From Brachypodium distachyon (Eukaryota; Streptophyta; Magnoliopsida; Poales; Poaceae), in NCBI RefSeq assembly GCF_000005505.3, contig NC_016131.3:22093501-22157500 (forward strand): DNA of 64,000 nt, written 5' to 3'. The notes under the pieces are model-generated. The model was not told where the DNA came from and did not search any database. It worked only from the letters and a program-made list of their open reading frames with translations. A program made the position numbers and the translations under genes. Shown one piece after another: positions 1 through 23,679 of the stretch; positions within the stretch are counted from its first letter, which is position 1, and every line of letters begins with the position of its first letter.

Positions 1-583
1 AGCAATTCTTTTAGTGGTTGTTGATAATTGGTTTGTTTCTTTGATGAAACATCAGGACTGACATCCTTGTTGGGAATTTCTGCTTGTCCTGAACCCAATG
101 GTCAATTGAATGGATCAGTCGGTTCTTTGTAAATTATATTCAAATATAGGTTGACGTATGATTATGTACAGCACTTATACCAGTTGAATAGTTGATGCAA
201 GTGGACCTTGAAGGCCTTGCCGTTTCCAACTTTCGCAAGAGTGGTGCTAAATATAATCAATTATCACGAGCCTTGTCTGAATTGATTGCATTATTCCATT
301 TGTTGTGGTGATTGCTCAATTACTCAATAGTCTGTTTCGAGCAAATAAGCAGTTGAGCACCGGTGTCAGGCAGTGGGAGAAGAGCTATTAAATTGCTCAT
401 GCAAACTTATTTATTATTCCATGCAAAGAGTTTATTGATAGATAGATATCCTATGCAGGCAGGCACAACCATGACAAATTACAAAAACTACTTTGAAGAA
501 CTGCAGGAGTATATACATAAACAGAGAACATGGGAAAATTAAATATGACCTCTATATTTCTGGTGTATCTATGTTCTTTATAG
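1..583. other. Region downstream of the expansin-like gene
   Basis: No coding exon or clear repeat was recognised here. The part next to 584 probably contains the 3' UTR of the minus-strand expansin-like gene. The rest is AT-rich sequence in which only chance short ORFs occur. Confidence 0.4.
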
Positions 584-2012
584 CTAGTGCAGCTGCATTT
601 GGACCCCAGAATCATATATGGCCCCTGCCGTCCAGTTCTGTGGTATTGTGTTTGTCGGAGCTAGCCATTTCTGGTCACCAACACGGGGAGCTCCACTGCT
701 AAACAGCATCCGTATGTACAGAGGGCCAGTTGGTGGGGAGACCGTAGCCCATACTGCACCATGAGTTCGGCTCAGAAGCTGGCATTTCAGGGTCACAGTC
801 TGCATCCAGCCATTAACAGGTATTTAGTTCTATAAGTACATGCACAGAAAGCTTTCTTTATAATTGAGTAACTCCTTCCATACATAATTTACACCGTGTA
901 GTTAGTGTTTACCTCACAAAGCTGGACTGCGATGATGTCCTGGCTACCTTGCTGGTACCAGATCTCAAATTCTATGTAGTAGGGAAAATGGCTGCTCTCA
1001 GTAATCTTGAAGACAATGTTCTTATTTGGATAGCTACAAGAAACCCTGTAGCAGAGATGTCAAGTAAATTGCAACATGTCAATTTAGTCGTTAACTCATT
1101 ATGCAAGATCATTTCTACTGTAGTAGGGACTAGGGAAAGCCACTGAAAGTTTTTCATCTTTTTATGCCATCTGACAAAAACAACTAGGTGCGTGATCCAA
1201 ACTGTAGTTTTAGATAGGTCTATTGTATTCACACACCTCCTGTACTCAATTCCAACATAGCCAAGGGTGAGCAGCGCTGCACCAGCATCTGCACTCTGTC
1301 CCATGCCTGTGAAGGCGTGCTGGCTGAGGATGAAATCAGTGCCGTCGCTCGATCCCGAGTCAGTGATCACGATTGTCACACCCTCTGGAGAGCAGTAGTA
1401 AGGATCTGTGCACCTCACCTATTGGCAACTGGCATTCTTACTGGGAACAAAAATGAATCGATGTTTCTTGATTTACAAGATGTTCGTACTGGGCACTGGC
1501 ACAGTCGCGGATGAATTTTACCTGATAACATGCACCACAGCCAACCCCGTTCCTGTAGAGGCTTGCCGATGCAGAAACATCACCATTGTTGAGTGTTGCT
1601 CCAAATGTGCCATACTCACATGCTCCATCTGAAAGTCTTCGTCAGAAACAATAAATTCTCTTTCACAGTATCTAGTTTACTTGGAGATCTACATTTTATA
1701 CAGTAGCCTAATAACTCAATGACCTTCAGTAGCTAGCACATTTTTTTATGTGTTGACCTCCACAACTTGAGTAATGTATCTAATATAAAGTACTCCCTCG
1801 GATCCTTTTTAAGAATAGATACATTCATATTTGGGCAAATTTGAGACAAGAATTTAGGATCGGAGGGAGTACTTACTTTCAGTCCCTTTTGTATCAGAAT
1901 TGGGGTAATATGATGCTTTGGACAAGGTGAACTCTGCATCTGCCATAACCCCAGAGACAAAAACTAAGAGAGAAAACAAGGCCGGGAGATGATAATGAAG
2001 CGGAAAAGCCAT
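584..2012 (-). CDS. EXLB: Expansin-like B protein
   Basis: Secreted cell-wall protein of the expansin superfamily, EXLB subgroup. Expansins loosen walls non-enzymatically; EXLB function itself is poorly known. Exons on the minus strand: 2012-1877, 1628-1522, 1418-1237, 1045-913 and 799-584, together 774 nt and 257 aa; all phases close. Residues 1 to about 24 form a signal peptide ending near VSGVMADAEF. The double-psi beta-barrel domain follows with YRNGVGCGACYQVRC, the ITDSGSSDGTDFILS block and GYVGIEYRRVSC. The C-terminal pollen-allergen/CBM63-like domain contains IWYQQGSQDIIAVQLCE, LSRTHGAVWATVSPPTGPL and IPQNWTAGAIYDSGVQ, and the protein ends in MQLH. A minus-strand TATA element lies about 80 nt upstream. 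Intron 1 starts inside a Stowaway-like insertion. EXLA is the alternative subgroup, but the WYQQG and NWTAG blocks fit EXLB better. Family assignment is firm, subgroup somewhat less so. Confidence 0.93.
1793..1869. mobile_element. Stowaway-like MITE in EXLB intron 1
   Basis: Short (77 bp) element with CTCCCTCGG and CGGAGGGAG ends flanked by TA. It lies immediately inside the 5' splice site of intron 1 of the minus-strand gene: the exon ends at 1877 and the TA duplication begins 5 nt later. Confidence 0.85.
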
Positions 2013-2082
2013 TTGTGGTAGTGGTATGAAGATGTAGCAAGAAGCTTTAGGAATGCTCCATGTAACAGGAGAAGATGGGATC

Positions 2083-2094
2083 GTGTATTTATAG
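2083..2094 (-). promoter_or_regulatory. TATA box of the expansin-like gene
   Basis: Minus-strand CTATAAATAC lies 71-82 nt upstream of the ATG at 2012. That spacing fits a TATA box with a 5' leader of about 45 nt. No experimental start site is known. Confidence 0.6.
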
Positions 2095-3918
2095 TGTTGA
2101 GAAGGTTGGTGATGAGTTAAGAGCTGGAAACCTTTGGTTTTGGATGGATATGGCAATCGCAATGCCGTAGTTGACATTTCCTCTCTGGTGTATGTGTACC
2201 TACAAGTTACTGTTCGTTCAATAGTATTTTGACCTTTCGTCTCTCTTTTCTGCAACTCATTATGTCGTCTAGGCATACACTTGCCCCTATCTGTTTGATA
2301 AAGACATTGTTTTTGGAATTGGCATCTTGCTGCTACCAAAAGTTTTGACCACTTTGTGTCCCATTTTCCAATTTACACCTCCAAGTTGTAGATTTTTTGC
2401 CGAAACTAACAGATGGGCCCTGCTCATTAGGATAAGCTAGCCATTATAGCAATGCCACGTCGGTTATGTACCAAGCACGAGGCATTATCAATGTTGGAGT
2501 AGTAAGTTTTTGCGGTTTGAATAGGCCCAGACAGTGGCGACCGAACCATCATGTTACCATGTTCACTGTCTAGAGGGCAACCTAGATTGGGTGGATGGTG
2601 GTAACCACCTAACATAGATTGGAATGGGTGTTGGTAACCTAGGTGACACTAGCGAAGAAAGCATGAAGCATAGGCGAGAAGGCGGATATCCTTGAGGAAT
2701 GGAGCGTACCGCTTACGCGACTGGATATGTGCAACTATTCTGCCATGGTTAGAGCATGTACGTTTTCCATTGGGAGTCTGATAACCGGCCAGCTCAGCCA
2801 CGAGTGAGCCTCATCTATTAGATTTAGCATATCTTGACAAAATGGGTACAAAGTGAGAAAATGCACTAAATGGGGTACAAAGTGGGGGAAGGGGGTACAA
2901 AGTGCACAAAAATAATAATTAAATTGGGTACTTTGCGTCCATTTTGAACACTTACGGTTACAAAGTGAAATTTACTCTCTTCAAGCTGCACAAGTATGGC
3001 CATGACATAATGTGCACTAATCCATACAAAGCACATAATGGCTTCCAAAGTTCAAAACTATTCTGTGGCAGTGATGAATTGAGCTTTTACATCGAACTCG
3101 TTTAGAGGCAGTGGGTAAAGGTCCTACGAAACTACCTCAGGCGTGCATACCTCGTGTTTTTCTGTTGGCCAGGTACAAAGTTGAGAGAGAAAAGATGGAA
3201 GCCTCCAAAGGAGGAACATTGACAAAGCCTTGAGAAGTACCTGCTGATCACGCCATCTGTTGCACAGATACGGTCCCATGAACAGGACATTAACAATGGC
3301 CATCACTAAGACACTAACAAGATGTCTTCATTCACCGTTGACGAGGATGTCCACTGTGTACAACAGCAGCCAAGATATACCTGCAAACTGTAAAAACTTA
3401 AGATGGAAGGATGGTTGTAATGCTGGAGTCGTGTGCACATGTCCATGCCTAAAATGTCAACAACATTAGTAATATTCTCATATCAAAAAAATAATCAAGA
3501 ACAGTGCAGGATTGTCAAGGGGAAAATTATCAAGAATGGATTAACCATCATATGATGTTGCACAAGTGAGCAGCCAGAATGCATTGCATGTGTTCAAAAC
3601 TCACACGTATGAAGACATAAACATTGGGAGAACTGGAACGGAAGTCACAATTATTGCAAGCCCAAATAGCTGAGATACAAAATGCACATCAACTTTAAAT
3701 GTTACAGACAGACAGGCTATCTTGCACTAATAGTATTAGATTCAGTTAACACTTAGGCCAATGTTGTGTTCTATCACGTGGCTGCTGCATGAAAACAATC
3801 GAGACTCCATGCTCGGAGCAGAGGTGACTATATTTCCAAAGATCAAAAACTGCATCACTGCAGCTTAGGTAAATTGTGCATGATCAATAAACAGACATTA
3901 TACAGCAAAAATATTGCT
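2095..3918. other. Intergenic region between NAD-ME and EXLB
   Basis: It contains the upstream region of EXLB and the 3' flank of NAD-ME. At 2840-2970 the motif GGTACAAAGTG recurs about four times with variations. At 3120-3420 there is a minus-strand open stretch interrupted by one stop (listed separately). No other gene was recognised. Confidence 0.4.
3124..3430 (-). pseudogene. Unidentified interrupted coding-like exon
   Basis: The minus strand reads continuously in one frame for about 95 codons with a single TGA. It begins after a plausible acceptor (TTTTTACAG), includes VNVLFMGPYLCNRWRDQQ and WRLPSFLSQLCTWPTEKHE, and ends at a plausible donor (GAG/GTATGC). The composition is hydrophobic. 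I do not recognise the family. It may be a decayed gene fragment or a chance open frame. No start codon and no neighbouring exons could be joined with confidence. Confidence 0.25.
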
Positions 3919-16736
<12,818 letters not shown>

Positions 16737-17364
16737 CTCCAGTCCCTAACACTCAGCAGCTCATGACGTCAAGGACCCCATGCGCATCAAACATCCCTAC
16801 CCTACTGTTTCTCTTTCTCGGTTTCAGGAGGGTTGATTGTCTCACGGCAGTGAATCTCCATGATCCAAGTCAATGAACGAGAACCATTTCCGTTGGAAAG
16901 ATACATTTTTATGATTTTCTAGTATTTTGTCAGTGGCCTATGCTAGCAACAGTGTATAGTTGGGTTGGCACTGGTGAGCTCCTATTGCTCGAGCTGAGTA
17001 TTAGAGTTAGTGATTGGTTTATGTTTTGATCTATATTTGCGTCGCCCATCTTGTTGCAGTCAGCCCGAGTCTGTGTTTTTCTATGGTGTACTGAATATAT
17101 ATTGGAATTTTTGTAAGCTGTAATAAGCATATGTTGCCCCAGATACTCTTATCCTAGAAGTTTGAGAGATTGTGTTTGGTTTATAGTTGGACAGCGAAAC
17201 CGCCTGGTATAATGCATTTTGTCTGTGGGTGAAATTTAGGCACCCCTAGTTGGATGGACATTGGAAGGGAATCAAGCCACGCAAATACGCGATCAGGGAT
17301 GCGGACTGGGCGCGGGGACGGTGGAAATAGAAGGCGGAAGTCATGTACTCTGTACCAATATATT
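16737..17364. other. RABH1 3' UTR and downstream sequence
   Basis: The first 350-400 bp is the probable 3' UTR, with T-rich stretches and TGTAATAAGCAT near 17118. Nothing else was recognised before the MITE at 17365. Confidence 0.5.
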
Positions 17365-17478
17365 ACTCCGTCCGATCCTAAATCGTTATCGAAATATTAC
17401 ATGTATCTAGACATTTTTTAAGAATAGATACATTCATATTTAGGTAAATTTGAGTCAAGAATTTAGAATCAGAGGGAG
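17365..17478. mobile_element. Stowaway-like MITE
   Basis: About 114 bp with ends ACTCCGTCCGATCC and a degraded CAGAGGGAGT, and the TTACATGTATCTAGA core. Confidence 0.75.
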
Positions 17479-17499
17479 TAAATTGGAGTTGGCGGTGAT

Positions 17500-18495
17500 G
17501 GTACGGGCGTCGCGATACGTCACTTCACTGAAATTACGAATATGTCACCTTTGTCCCCACGTGTCTTTTAATACCGGCTCCCACAGTCTTCGAGCGCTGA
17601 AAAAAACACGTACCGTCCAAAAAAAGAAACCAACAGAGCTCTCCTCTCCTATGAATCTCACCCCCACACCCTTCCCGATCCGGATCTCGTTGCCGTCCTT
17701 CGGATCTCGCCGCGCCCGCCGCCGCTCTTGGTCGCCTCCACCAGCTCGTGCACGTCGGCGGCGTCCGTGTGCAGAAGGCGGCTACGAAACCGCGGCTCCG
17801 TCGCGCGCTCCGACCACCGCCTCCACCGGCTCGGGCCGCCGGTGGCTCACCGCGTGACTTGGACGGCAATGGGATGAGCCTGAGACCGGGATGGCGGTGG
17901 CCTCGCGCAAGGCAGCAGGGACCGCGTCGGCGCGAGCCATCGGTGGCCCTCCGGATAGGCAGTGGCGCGTGGCGACCAGTGGCCGGACGCGATGTGTGGG
18001 CGGCGCGCGGGCACGGCGAACGGGCGGACAAGGCTGCTAGAGGGCGCAGGCAGGCGGCGCACAGGCGTACCTGGCGGCAAGTGGGAGCAGACGGCGCGCA
18101 GGAGTGGACGGGCGGCGGGAATCTACAAGCAAAGATGGTGCGCACTAGCGGGTGGCCGCGCATTGCGACGTGATGTTTGGTGGTGGGATGAATCGGGACG
18201 AGGAGAGCAGGAGTTTGCACTCTAGGTGGATAGAGAGATAGTCAGAGGGAGAGCGAGAAATTGGGAGAAGATATTTGAGAAATAAAGTACGTAGTAGGAG
18301 TAATAGGAGAGCAGGGTAAGGAGAAATATATAAATAAGACATGTGACAAAGAGAAAGAGACAAGAGTATAGCCTACGAAAATAAACATATCATAATCGCT
18401 ATGTACATATGTGCTCATGAAACACATCAACATTTATTTGACGTTTTGATACAATTTTCCGTTGTTCCGTAGCAACGCACGGGTTCTTTTGCTAG
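17500..18495 (+). mobile_element. Probable non-autonomous Helitron with a GC-rich insert
   Basis: The right end CCGTAGCAACGCACGGG followed by TTCTTTTGCTAG and host T matches a Helitron 3' terminus: a short hairpin (CCGT/ACGG) about 10 nt before CTAG. The same type of end recurs near 47.1 kb. The left boundary was not found, so 17500 is only a placeholder. The interior 17640-18170 is strongly GC-rich, unlike its flanks, with long overlapping open frames on both strands. It looks like captured exon or promoter sequence, but no family could be named. Confidence 0.45.
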
Positions 18496-18557
18496 TCGTA
18501 ATAATGTATTAGATTTGTACTAACTTAGTATAAGTTGCACTAACTTTAAGACATTTA

Positions 18558-18673
18558 CTCCCTCCGTCCCATATTAAGTGACTTTTTATTACATGTATCT
18601 ATCTAGACGTCTTTTTGGCATATATCATTCATATTTGGACAAATTTGAATCACTTAATATGGGATGGAGGGAG
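18558..18673. mobile_element. Stowaway-like MITE with a duplicated right end
   Basis: 116 bp between TA flanks, with ends CTCCCTCCGTCCCATATTAA and its complement. A second partial right terminus (ATGGGATAGGAGGGAGTA) follows immediately up to about 18695. Confidence 0.85.
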
Positions 18674-18699
18674 TATTATGGGATAGGAGGGAGTACAAT

Positions 18700-19284
18700 G
18701 GTAGACCGTCTTCTCTTATGTGCTTCACATTATTTACATTATTTAGAGAGTACTTTTATTTAGATAAGACAACAAAACATGTTGTACAATAGGTTATATA
18801 TTAGTGTCATATCTTACAATTAATGCCGAGATGAATAAAATTAATCAAATAAATGTTAAGGAAAGGTGAAATTTAGTACAATTGTGAATTTGTCTTTTCT
18901 TTGTCTTATCCTTCTTGTGAAGAGATCATCTTTTAGTTAAATGAAGGCTCATGCCTTCTCACTCCTCTCTTTTCCACATCAGCAATTATCTTACGTGGCA
19001 GTCTCAAGAAAATGCTGATGTCACCCTATTATACATGCGCTAAGCGGGGGCAGGGGCACGTGTAACCGTGCGAGATGTAATTTCAGCGAGTCAAGGACTT
19101 CGGGGCAAATAAAGGATATCGGAAAATCGGGCGCGGCAACTAGGGATATAACGTGGCTATAATTTTTTTAAGGTTTTCACTAATATGATGGCCGTTTTTC
19201 GTGGCCAAAACCATGGAATAGGAGTTATTTAAAAGGTAGGGCCTATACAAGGGATCTGCTAGAGATACCACCTTAAAATAATCG
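18700..19284. other. AT-rich spacer before the LINE
   Basis: No gene or named repeat was recognised. The join with LINE sequence lies near 19285. Confidence 0.35.
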
Positions 19285-21868
19285 CTATTCTTGTTAAAGT
19301 TGGGTTTCTCGGAGAGGAATGTCAAGTTGATTATGCAATGTATCTCCACTATCCGTTTCTCAGTGAAAGTCAATGGCGAATTACTTCCTCACTTTTTCCC
19401 TTCACGTGGAATCCGACATGGTGATCCGATCTCACCTTATTTGTTTCTTATGTGTGCAGAGGGCCTGACTGCACTTTTGAATAACTATACGAGTGGTTTT
19501 GTTGAGACAGCGGTTTTCCCACCCCTAGAGGCGTGTCCCCCCATCCCCAAATTGGTAAAAAAATGTAGGCCTAGAACCATAAAAACAATTCAGATAAGGG
19601 CAAGCTCGGTCCACACGGGCTGGCAAATGTTGACTATCACCAATCTCTAATGAATCGTGCGACCAGGGTGATGGGGGGACACGCCCAAGAGGTGGAGTTT
19701 ACTTTTCGGTTTTGTTGATCGTGGGATCCGGGTGTGCAATAGAGCTCCTTGGATCACTCACCTTTTATTTGCGGATGATAGCCTGTTCTTCATTAATGCA
19801 TCGACTGAAGGAGCTGCGCGGTTAAACAACATCTTACAGATGTATAATGAGGCTTCGGGGCAACTAGTAAATAGAGATAAAAGCAGTGTTTTCTTTTGTC
19901 CCGGCATCCCGGAGGTGACAAGGGAACTGGTCAAGGCTGAGCTTAACATCCCAGTGGAGGCCTTCACTGAGAAGTATCTCGGCTTGCCCACTGTTGTTGG
20001 GAAGTTAACAAGTGGAGCTTTTGACTACATTGCTGATCGGGTTCGAAGCAAGATGAGTGGCTGGGCAGAGAAGAAGTTCTCCTATGCAGGGAAAGAAGTG
20101 CTCGTCAAAGCTGTAATTCAGGCGATGCCAACCTATAGCATGAGCTGCTTTCTACTGTCCAAGGGGGCATGCCAGAAGCTGACGTCGATCGCTGCAAACT
20201 TCTGGTGGAGTGGATCGCTTGATAGACGTTCAATGCACTGGTTAGCTTGGGATAAACTTGCGAAGCCGAAGTGTGCCGGTGGCATGGGTTTTAGAGATTT
20301 GCAACTTTTTAATCTTGCTTTACTTGGGAAACAAGGCTGGCGGTTATTGACAACACCAAATTCTTTGTGTGCGCGGGTTCTTCGAGGCAGATATTTTCAC
20401 AATTCAGATTTTATGAATGCAGTGGCTCCGAGAACTGCTTCGCAAACCTGGCGGACGATTTTAGCAGGACGCAGAGCTCTGGAGACATGACTTATCAAGA
20501 GAATTGGAGCTGGTACTCCTGTCTCGGTCTGGAACGACAGGTGGATTGCAGGCTCTCTGTCTATGCAACCGATAGGGCAGACTCCAGGACAATGGTATTG
20601 ATCTTGTGAGTGATCTGATCGAACCACTGACTTTCAGGTGGGATATACAAAAGATCAGGGATACTTTCTTGGCGCCAGACGCTGACCGGATTTTACAAAT
20701 CCCTTTGAGGCTGAGTGTAGGGGTGGACTTGTTGGCTTGGCAAGGAGAGAAGTCAGGTATTCTGATCGATCGGCATACCGTAATCTGGTTGCTGAAAAGG
20801 AGAGGACGGATGTTGCACTGAGTGGTGCGGCGTCGACTTCGCCGCTAGGTAATCAAAAACACCGAAAGCAGTTGTGGAAGATGGATGTTTTGCCGAGGGT
20901 GCGAGTTTTTTGGTGGCAAGTCTTGCGAGGTATTTTACCCGATTATGCAACTCTCACCAGGCGGCATGTCAGAGTAGTAAGTACCTGTCCAATCTGCAGA
21001 TCATCATCAGTAACTTTGCTGCACGCGTTGCTGGAGTGTGCTCATGCCAGACCGTTCTGGGCGGCAGCAAAGAACTTGCTACATCTGCAGGTTCCGCGCC
21101 TCCATCCAAATACGTGGGCGACTGATTTACTGTATGAGCACGAGTTTGATTGGGGCACGCCGGAGTTAATCATATCCATTATGTCAGCAATATGGGACTC
21201 GAGAAATAGATGGGCTCATGAAGATACTGATTTTGATGCAATCAAATCAGTTGAAACTGTCCATGAGACGATAGCGCTGCTGGAGAAGAAAAGGTTTGAA
21301 AAATCTGCCAATGTGCCAAGGCCAGCCTGTACCTGGCATGGTCCTCCGGTTGGAACTGTCAAGATCAATTCGGACGGGGCTTTTCAGGAGACTGAAGGGA
21401 GGGCAGCTCGTGGTAGTGTGACTCAAGGAAATGATGGTTTTATTTCAGCTCGGAGCCGGATTTACGAGGGGATTTATGAACCTCTGATCACTGAAGCCCT
21501 TGCGATGAGGGATGCCTGCAACTTGGCCAGGGAGAAAGGCTTCGCTAGGGTCATTCTTCAGACCGACTGCGAGGACCTTGTTCGTCTTTGGAGCAACCGA
21601 GGTACTGATCGAGCAGTAATTGCTCCAATTTTGTGTGAGATTGCTGAGTCGAGTTTGTTTTTCAGTAGTTTTGAAGTGTGCTTTGTTAGACGTGTGGCCA
21701 ATACGTCAGACCATGAATGTGCTCGTTATGCAGCCAAACACGGTACTCCGTATTTCTTTGGATTGGGTGGAGTTAGCCCCTAGTTTTCTTATTCACTGTC
21801 CTAAGACTGATTGTAAGTAAGTATTACCAAGTTAATAAAGTGTGTTTGACCTAGAAAAAAAAATCGTG
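19285..21868 (+). mobile_element. 5'-truncated LINE retrotransposon (RT, zf-RVT, RNase H)
   Basis: Degraded non-LTR retrotransposon. Sequence starts inside the reverse transcriptase (KLGFSERNVKLIMQC, RGIRHGDPISPYLFLMCAE), passes the catalytic LLFADDSLFF block, then the C-terminal LINE region (FSYAGKEVLVKAVIQAMPTY) and the zf-RVT linker (MDVLPRVRVFWWQ, CPICRSSSVTLLHALLEC). It ends with an RNase H domain (VKINSDGAFQETEGRAARG, ILQTDCEDL) that stops at 21783. An AATAAA at 21834 and an A9 tract at 21857-21865 mark the 3' end. A stop at about 20488 and frameshifts near 20585 and 20757 disable it. A 204-bp insertion at 19504-19707 interrupts the RT. The 5' truncation is typical of target-primed reverse transcription; no convincing target duplication was seen. 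Confidence 0.92.
19504..19707. mobile_element. Mutator-like MITE inside the LINE
   Basis: A 204-bp insertion flanked by the 9-bp direct repeat GGTTTTGTT (19495-19503 and 19708-19716). Its ends are imperfect inverted repeats sharing GGCGTGTCCCCCCATC. A 9-bp duplication is the Mutator-superfamily signature. Removing the element and one repeat rejoins the LINE frame as TSGFVDRGIRVCNRAPWITH. Confidence 0.88.
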
Positions 21869-21889
21869 CCGCACGGCGTTTCACTGAGA

Positions 21890-22443
21890 TTTCTATAAAA
21901 TCCCGCCTCCTCCTTTTCTCTTCCGTTCTCGAGTAGTTCTAATTTGAAATTCGGGCTCTCCCCACGGCTTCAGCAAGTTTCGACCGGAGAGAGGGAGAGG
22001 ACAGCCAGTCAGCGATCATGCTGCTACTACCGCCAACGCCACCGTGTGCGCCCGCAGCGATGCTACCACCACCTCCGCCGCAATCACCGCGTGCGCCCGT
22101 CGGCCTGTTTCCGCTGCCTCCTCCTCCGCCACCGCGCGGCCCAGGGTTCGGGTTCGCTCCGCCCCTCCATCATCGACCTCTTCGATGGTCCCAGCTACCG
22201 TTTCGGGGACGCCGCGAGTACCCCTCGGTTAGGGCGGAGTACCGAGCCCCTCTGACTCTCCTTCAACACCCGCTCACCCGCAACTCCATCATCACCGACG
22301 AGCTACCGCGCGACGAGGCTGGCGATTCGGTTCTCTGCTGCCTGAGCCTCGCGCTGGTCCCCACACTCGATGACGTTGTCCCGGCCGTCCGAGAGTCGCT
22401 GCCTACCCCGACGCTCATTGGCAGAGGACAGAAAAAAATTTAG
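21890..22443 (+). CDS. Hypothetical proline-rich ORF behind a TATA-like element
   Basis: Just after the LINE tail there is CTATAAAATCCCGCC (about 21893-21907), then a CT-rich leader and an ATG at 22018 opening 141 codons. The N-terminal half is Pro/Ala-rich low complexity (PPPPPQSPRAP). The C-terminal half, DELPRDEAGDSVLCCLSLAL, is more ordinary. No domain was recognised. GC content falls sharply after the stop at 22443. It may be the 5' remnant of a gene truncated at about 22440, or a chance open frame in GC-rich sequence. Confidence 0.25.
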
Positions 22444-23640
22444 ATAGAACGAATTCTTATCCTGACACTATGAGCTAATATAGATATCACATTTAATATT
22501 TTTTAGGTTTGCAAAATATATTTCAGTAAATTTGGTTCTTTTGGACTTTTTTTAGGATGCATTTTTTGGTTGGTACATTTATGATATATCATCTAGTGAT
22601 ATTTATGTTAAATATTAATTTTCATCATATTATATGTTAACCATAATCTGAAGATATAATATAAATATCTATAACATAGAATATATGACAATTATAATAA
22701 TTTGCAAACAGTTCTTCGGTGGGGTGAGCAGACAATCAACAGCTCAAATCTTTATAAGGGCGAAACTATAGTTATATTTTGCTTCCAAAAATATCTCCAT
22801 ACTTAGCGACCTAAAAAAATCAAGTAGATATTTAGTTAATAAGCAACGCCCTTCTCCATACTTCTAGAGATATGATATCTTATGGGAAATAACTACACAA
22901 TCTGAAACATAGCATGCAAGTCTTTCAAAATCAGAACTCATAAAACAATAATACACACCACGTGGGCATGGTTATCATATCTACTGTCATTAAGTAATAT
23001 AATTTTTCTATCGACTTTCATTAAGCAAGAAATACGAGTAAAGGTATGACAATTAAGACATCAATGAGCAATCATACATGGACATCAAAAGTAGATATCC
23101 AAAATAACTAAGAGTGCAGAAGTTGCGTTTCTCGGAGAACCAGTCTTTGCAGGCTATATTCTCGTCGACTGCGCAAAGTTACGTTGGAACGCTACACACA
23201 CCATCTCACACGGGCGTCGCCGTCGAAGATTGGCCACCGATGTAGGCGACAATTGACCCGTCATCACTGCCTCCTACAACGTCTTTCTCAGACCACGTAA
23301 AAAATGCAAATCATCGCCATCGCCGCCTCTAATGATTCAGAGTTAAATTAGTTAAATTTTTGCATATTTATTTTATACAGAAACGCAAATACAAATTCTA
23401 AAGGACCAAATAAATGTACATTTAACAACAATTTAATAATTTGTCTTAACTTGATGCAAGGGTTACGACATTTAACACGAATTTGTCATTTTTTATCGAT
23501 GTATTCTTAAAATTATTAGTAATCGTGTTATTCTCATTTACTACTTCGATAGTTGGCCCAACTATACGGTGCCATGCCTTTGTTTGGAGGAGTCGGGCTT
23601 CATTGGGCCGCGACCGGGTCAGATCCATTTAACCTTGCAC
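22444..23640. other. AT-rich intergenic sequence
   Basis: No gene, clear terminal repeat or long tandem array was recognised in these 1.2 kb. Much of it is TATA/ATAT-rich. Confidence 0.35.
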
Positions 23641-23679
23641 CGGCCCGGGCCAGGCCGACCTCTAATGGCCACCCACAGC

